Positions 5,719-6,181 of a stretch of 6,181 nucleotides of DNA are shown piece by piece (the first letter of the stretch is position 1; each line of letters starts with the position of its first letter). The stretch covers positions 1 through 6,181 of the forward strand of contig JAKAVX010000174.1 in NCBI GenBank assembly GCA_021827465.1, in the 5' to 3' direction. The stretch is from Deltaproteobacteria bacterium (GTDB lineage Bacteria; Desulfobacterota_B; Binatia; Binatales; Binataceae). The translations under genes and the position numbers were made by a program. The notes under the pieces are model-generated. The model searched no databases. It had not been told where the DNA came from and worked only from the letters and a program-made list of their open reading frames with translations.

Positions 5719-6181
5719 GCGTACCGCCCGAACGGCGTCCGCTGCTCTGGCGGGTGAGCCCCCGCAATATGTCCGTCTTTGTGACGATGCCCTGAAGGGA
5801 GCCGTCCGCAGCAACCACCAGCAGCATCTGCGTGCCGCGCTCGCGGACCATCTCTCTGAGCGCTTCGGAAAGGTCGCAATCCGCCGAGACATGCTCAATC
5901 TCGCGCTCGGCCAAATCGCCGGCGGTAAGCTCGTCCCATCGATCGGGCGGAGCCTTCGCGAGCGCTTGGGTCGAGATGACGCCAATTGCCTTTTTTCCGT
6001 CGTAAACCGGGAAATGGGTGTAGTCGTGCGCGGCTGCGAGGCCGCGGGAAAACTCGCGAAGCGTCGCGGTGGCGGGAATTCCCTCCACCCGCTGGCGCAT
6101 CACGTCCGCGACCTTCATGTCGCTCAGCTTTTCGAAGTTTGCGATCTCGTGCCATCGCTGATCGCCCGAGACCGATCGGAA
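5699..6181 (-). CDS. Tandem CBS-domain protein, probably the C-terminus of a larger protein such as a site-2 protease (partial at 5' end)
   Basis: The minus-strand frame is open from the window edge (6181) to a TGA at 5699-5701. Numbering from the internal ATG at 6118, two CBS motifs are visible: KVADVM (2-7) through HFPVYDGKKAIGVIS (35-49), and a second ending LLVVAADGSLQGIVTKTDILR (99-119 region). The tail (120-139) is a low-complexity Ser/Gly/Arg stretch. CBS pairs bind adenosyl nucleotides and regulate attached domains. The linker LAKAPPDRWDELTAGDLAE (53-71) resembles that of CBS-bearing M50 site-2 membrane proteases, where a pair follows the last membrane helix. Upstream of the ATG, 21 more in-frame codons (including WHEIANFEKLSD) run to the edge with no stop and no other ATG, GTG or TTG. 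The ATG at 6118 has only a weak GAG upstream. I therefore favour a longer protein, but a free-standing 139-residue CBS protein starting at 6118 remains possible. The gene converges on the LLM gene and is not part of that operon. Confidence 0.82.
   Translation of the reverse strand, partial: FRSVSGDQRWHEIANFEKLSDMKVADVMRQRVEGIPATATLREFSRGLAAAHDYTHFPVYDGKKAIGVISTQALAKAPPDRWDELTAGDLAEREIEHVSADCDLSEALREMVRERGTQMLLVVAADGSLQGIVTKTDILRGLTRQSSGRRSGGTQNGEAG

Noticed and set aside
5895..6155. Overlapping minus-strand ORF in another frame at the CBS gene
   Set aside because: Its product is an Arg-rich shadow of the CBS frame, which has clear conserved CBS motifs.

Overview
The window is GC-rich bacterial chromosomal DNA, clearly above 60% G+C by eye, with strong G/C preference at third codon positions. 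That bias produces long antisense ORFs which I regard as spurious. There is no rRNA, tRNA, insertion sequence, CRISPR array or phage gene. The mix of a paired acyl-CoA dehydrogenase (ACAD) locus, a luciferase-like flavin oxidoreductase and a possible CBS-type site-2 protease would suit a soil or groundwater bacterium with a large lipid or xenobiotic catabolism repertoire, such as Binatota/Desulfobacterota-like or other proteobacterial-grade lineages. This placement is an inference from gene content only.

Layout. At 1-123 lies the 3' end of a TPR-containing protein. At 202-902 are two small, translationally coupled genes that overlap by 4 nt at GTGA. The first resembles the N-terminal domain of replicative helicase DnaB. 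The second is hypothetical, with a possible SseB-like fold. At 938-2149 is a complete PLP-dependent threonine ammonia-lyase with a C-terminal ACT domain. A 134-nt gap (2150-2283) holds a small hairpin and marks a probable transcription-unit boundary. At 2284-5671 are three tightly spaced genes, ACAD subunit 1, ACAD subunit 2 and an LLM-class flavin oxidoreductase, which very likely form one operon. A convergent gene at 5699-6181 on the minus strand encodes a CBS-domain pair that stays open to the window edge. It is probably the C-terminus of a larger protein, plausibly a site-2 (M50) protease.

How the genes work together. The two ACADs carry complementary halves of the usual ACAD signature. 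The first has the flavin-site motifs and a helix-G catalytic glutamate. The second has the FAD-pyrophosphate arginine motif and the HGGIGFTWEHD loop. This is the pattern expected of obligate alpha2beta2 heteromeric dehydrogenases acting on bulky acyl-CoAs. The downstream LLM oxidoreductase may feed or follow that pathway, but its substrate cannot be read from sequence. It also appears to lack about 12-14 residues of its TIM barrel compared with normal family members. I see no convincing wholly new system. The most noteworthy items are the split-signature ACAD pair, the LLM internal deletion and the free-standing DnaB-N-like protein.
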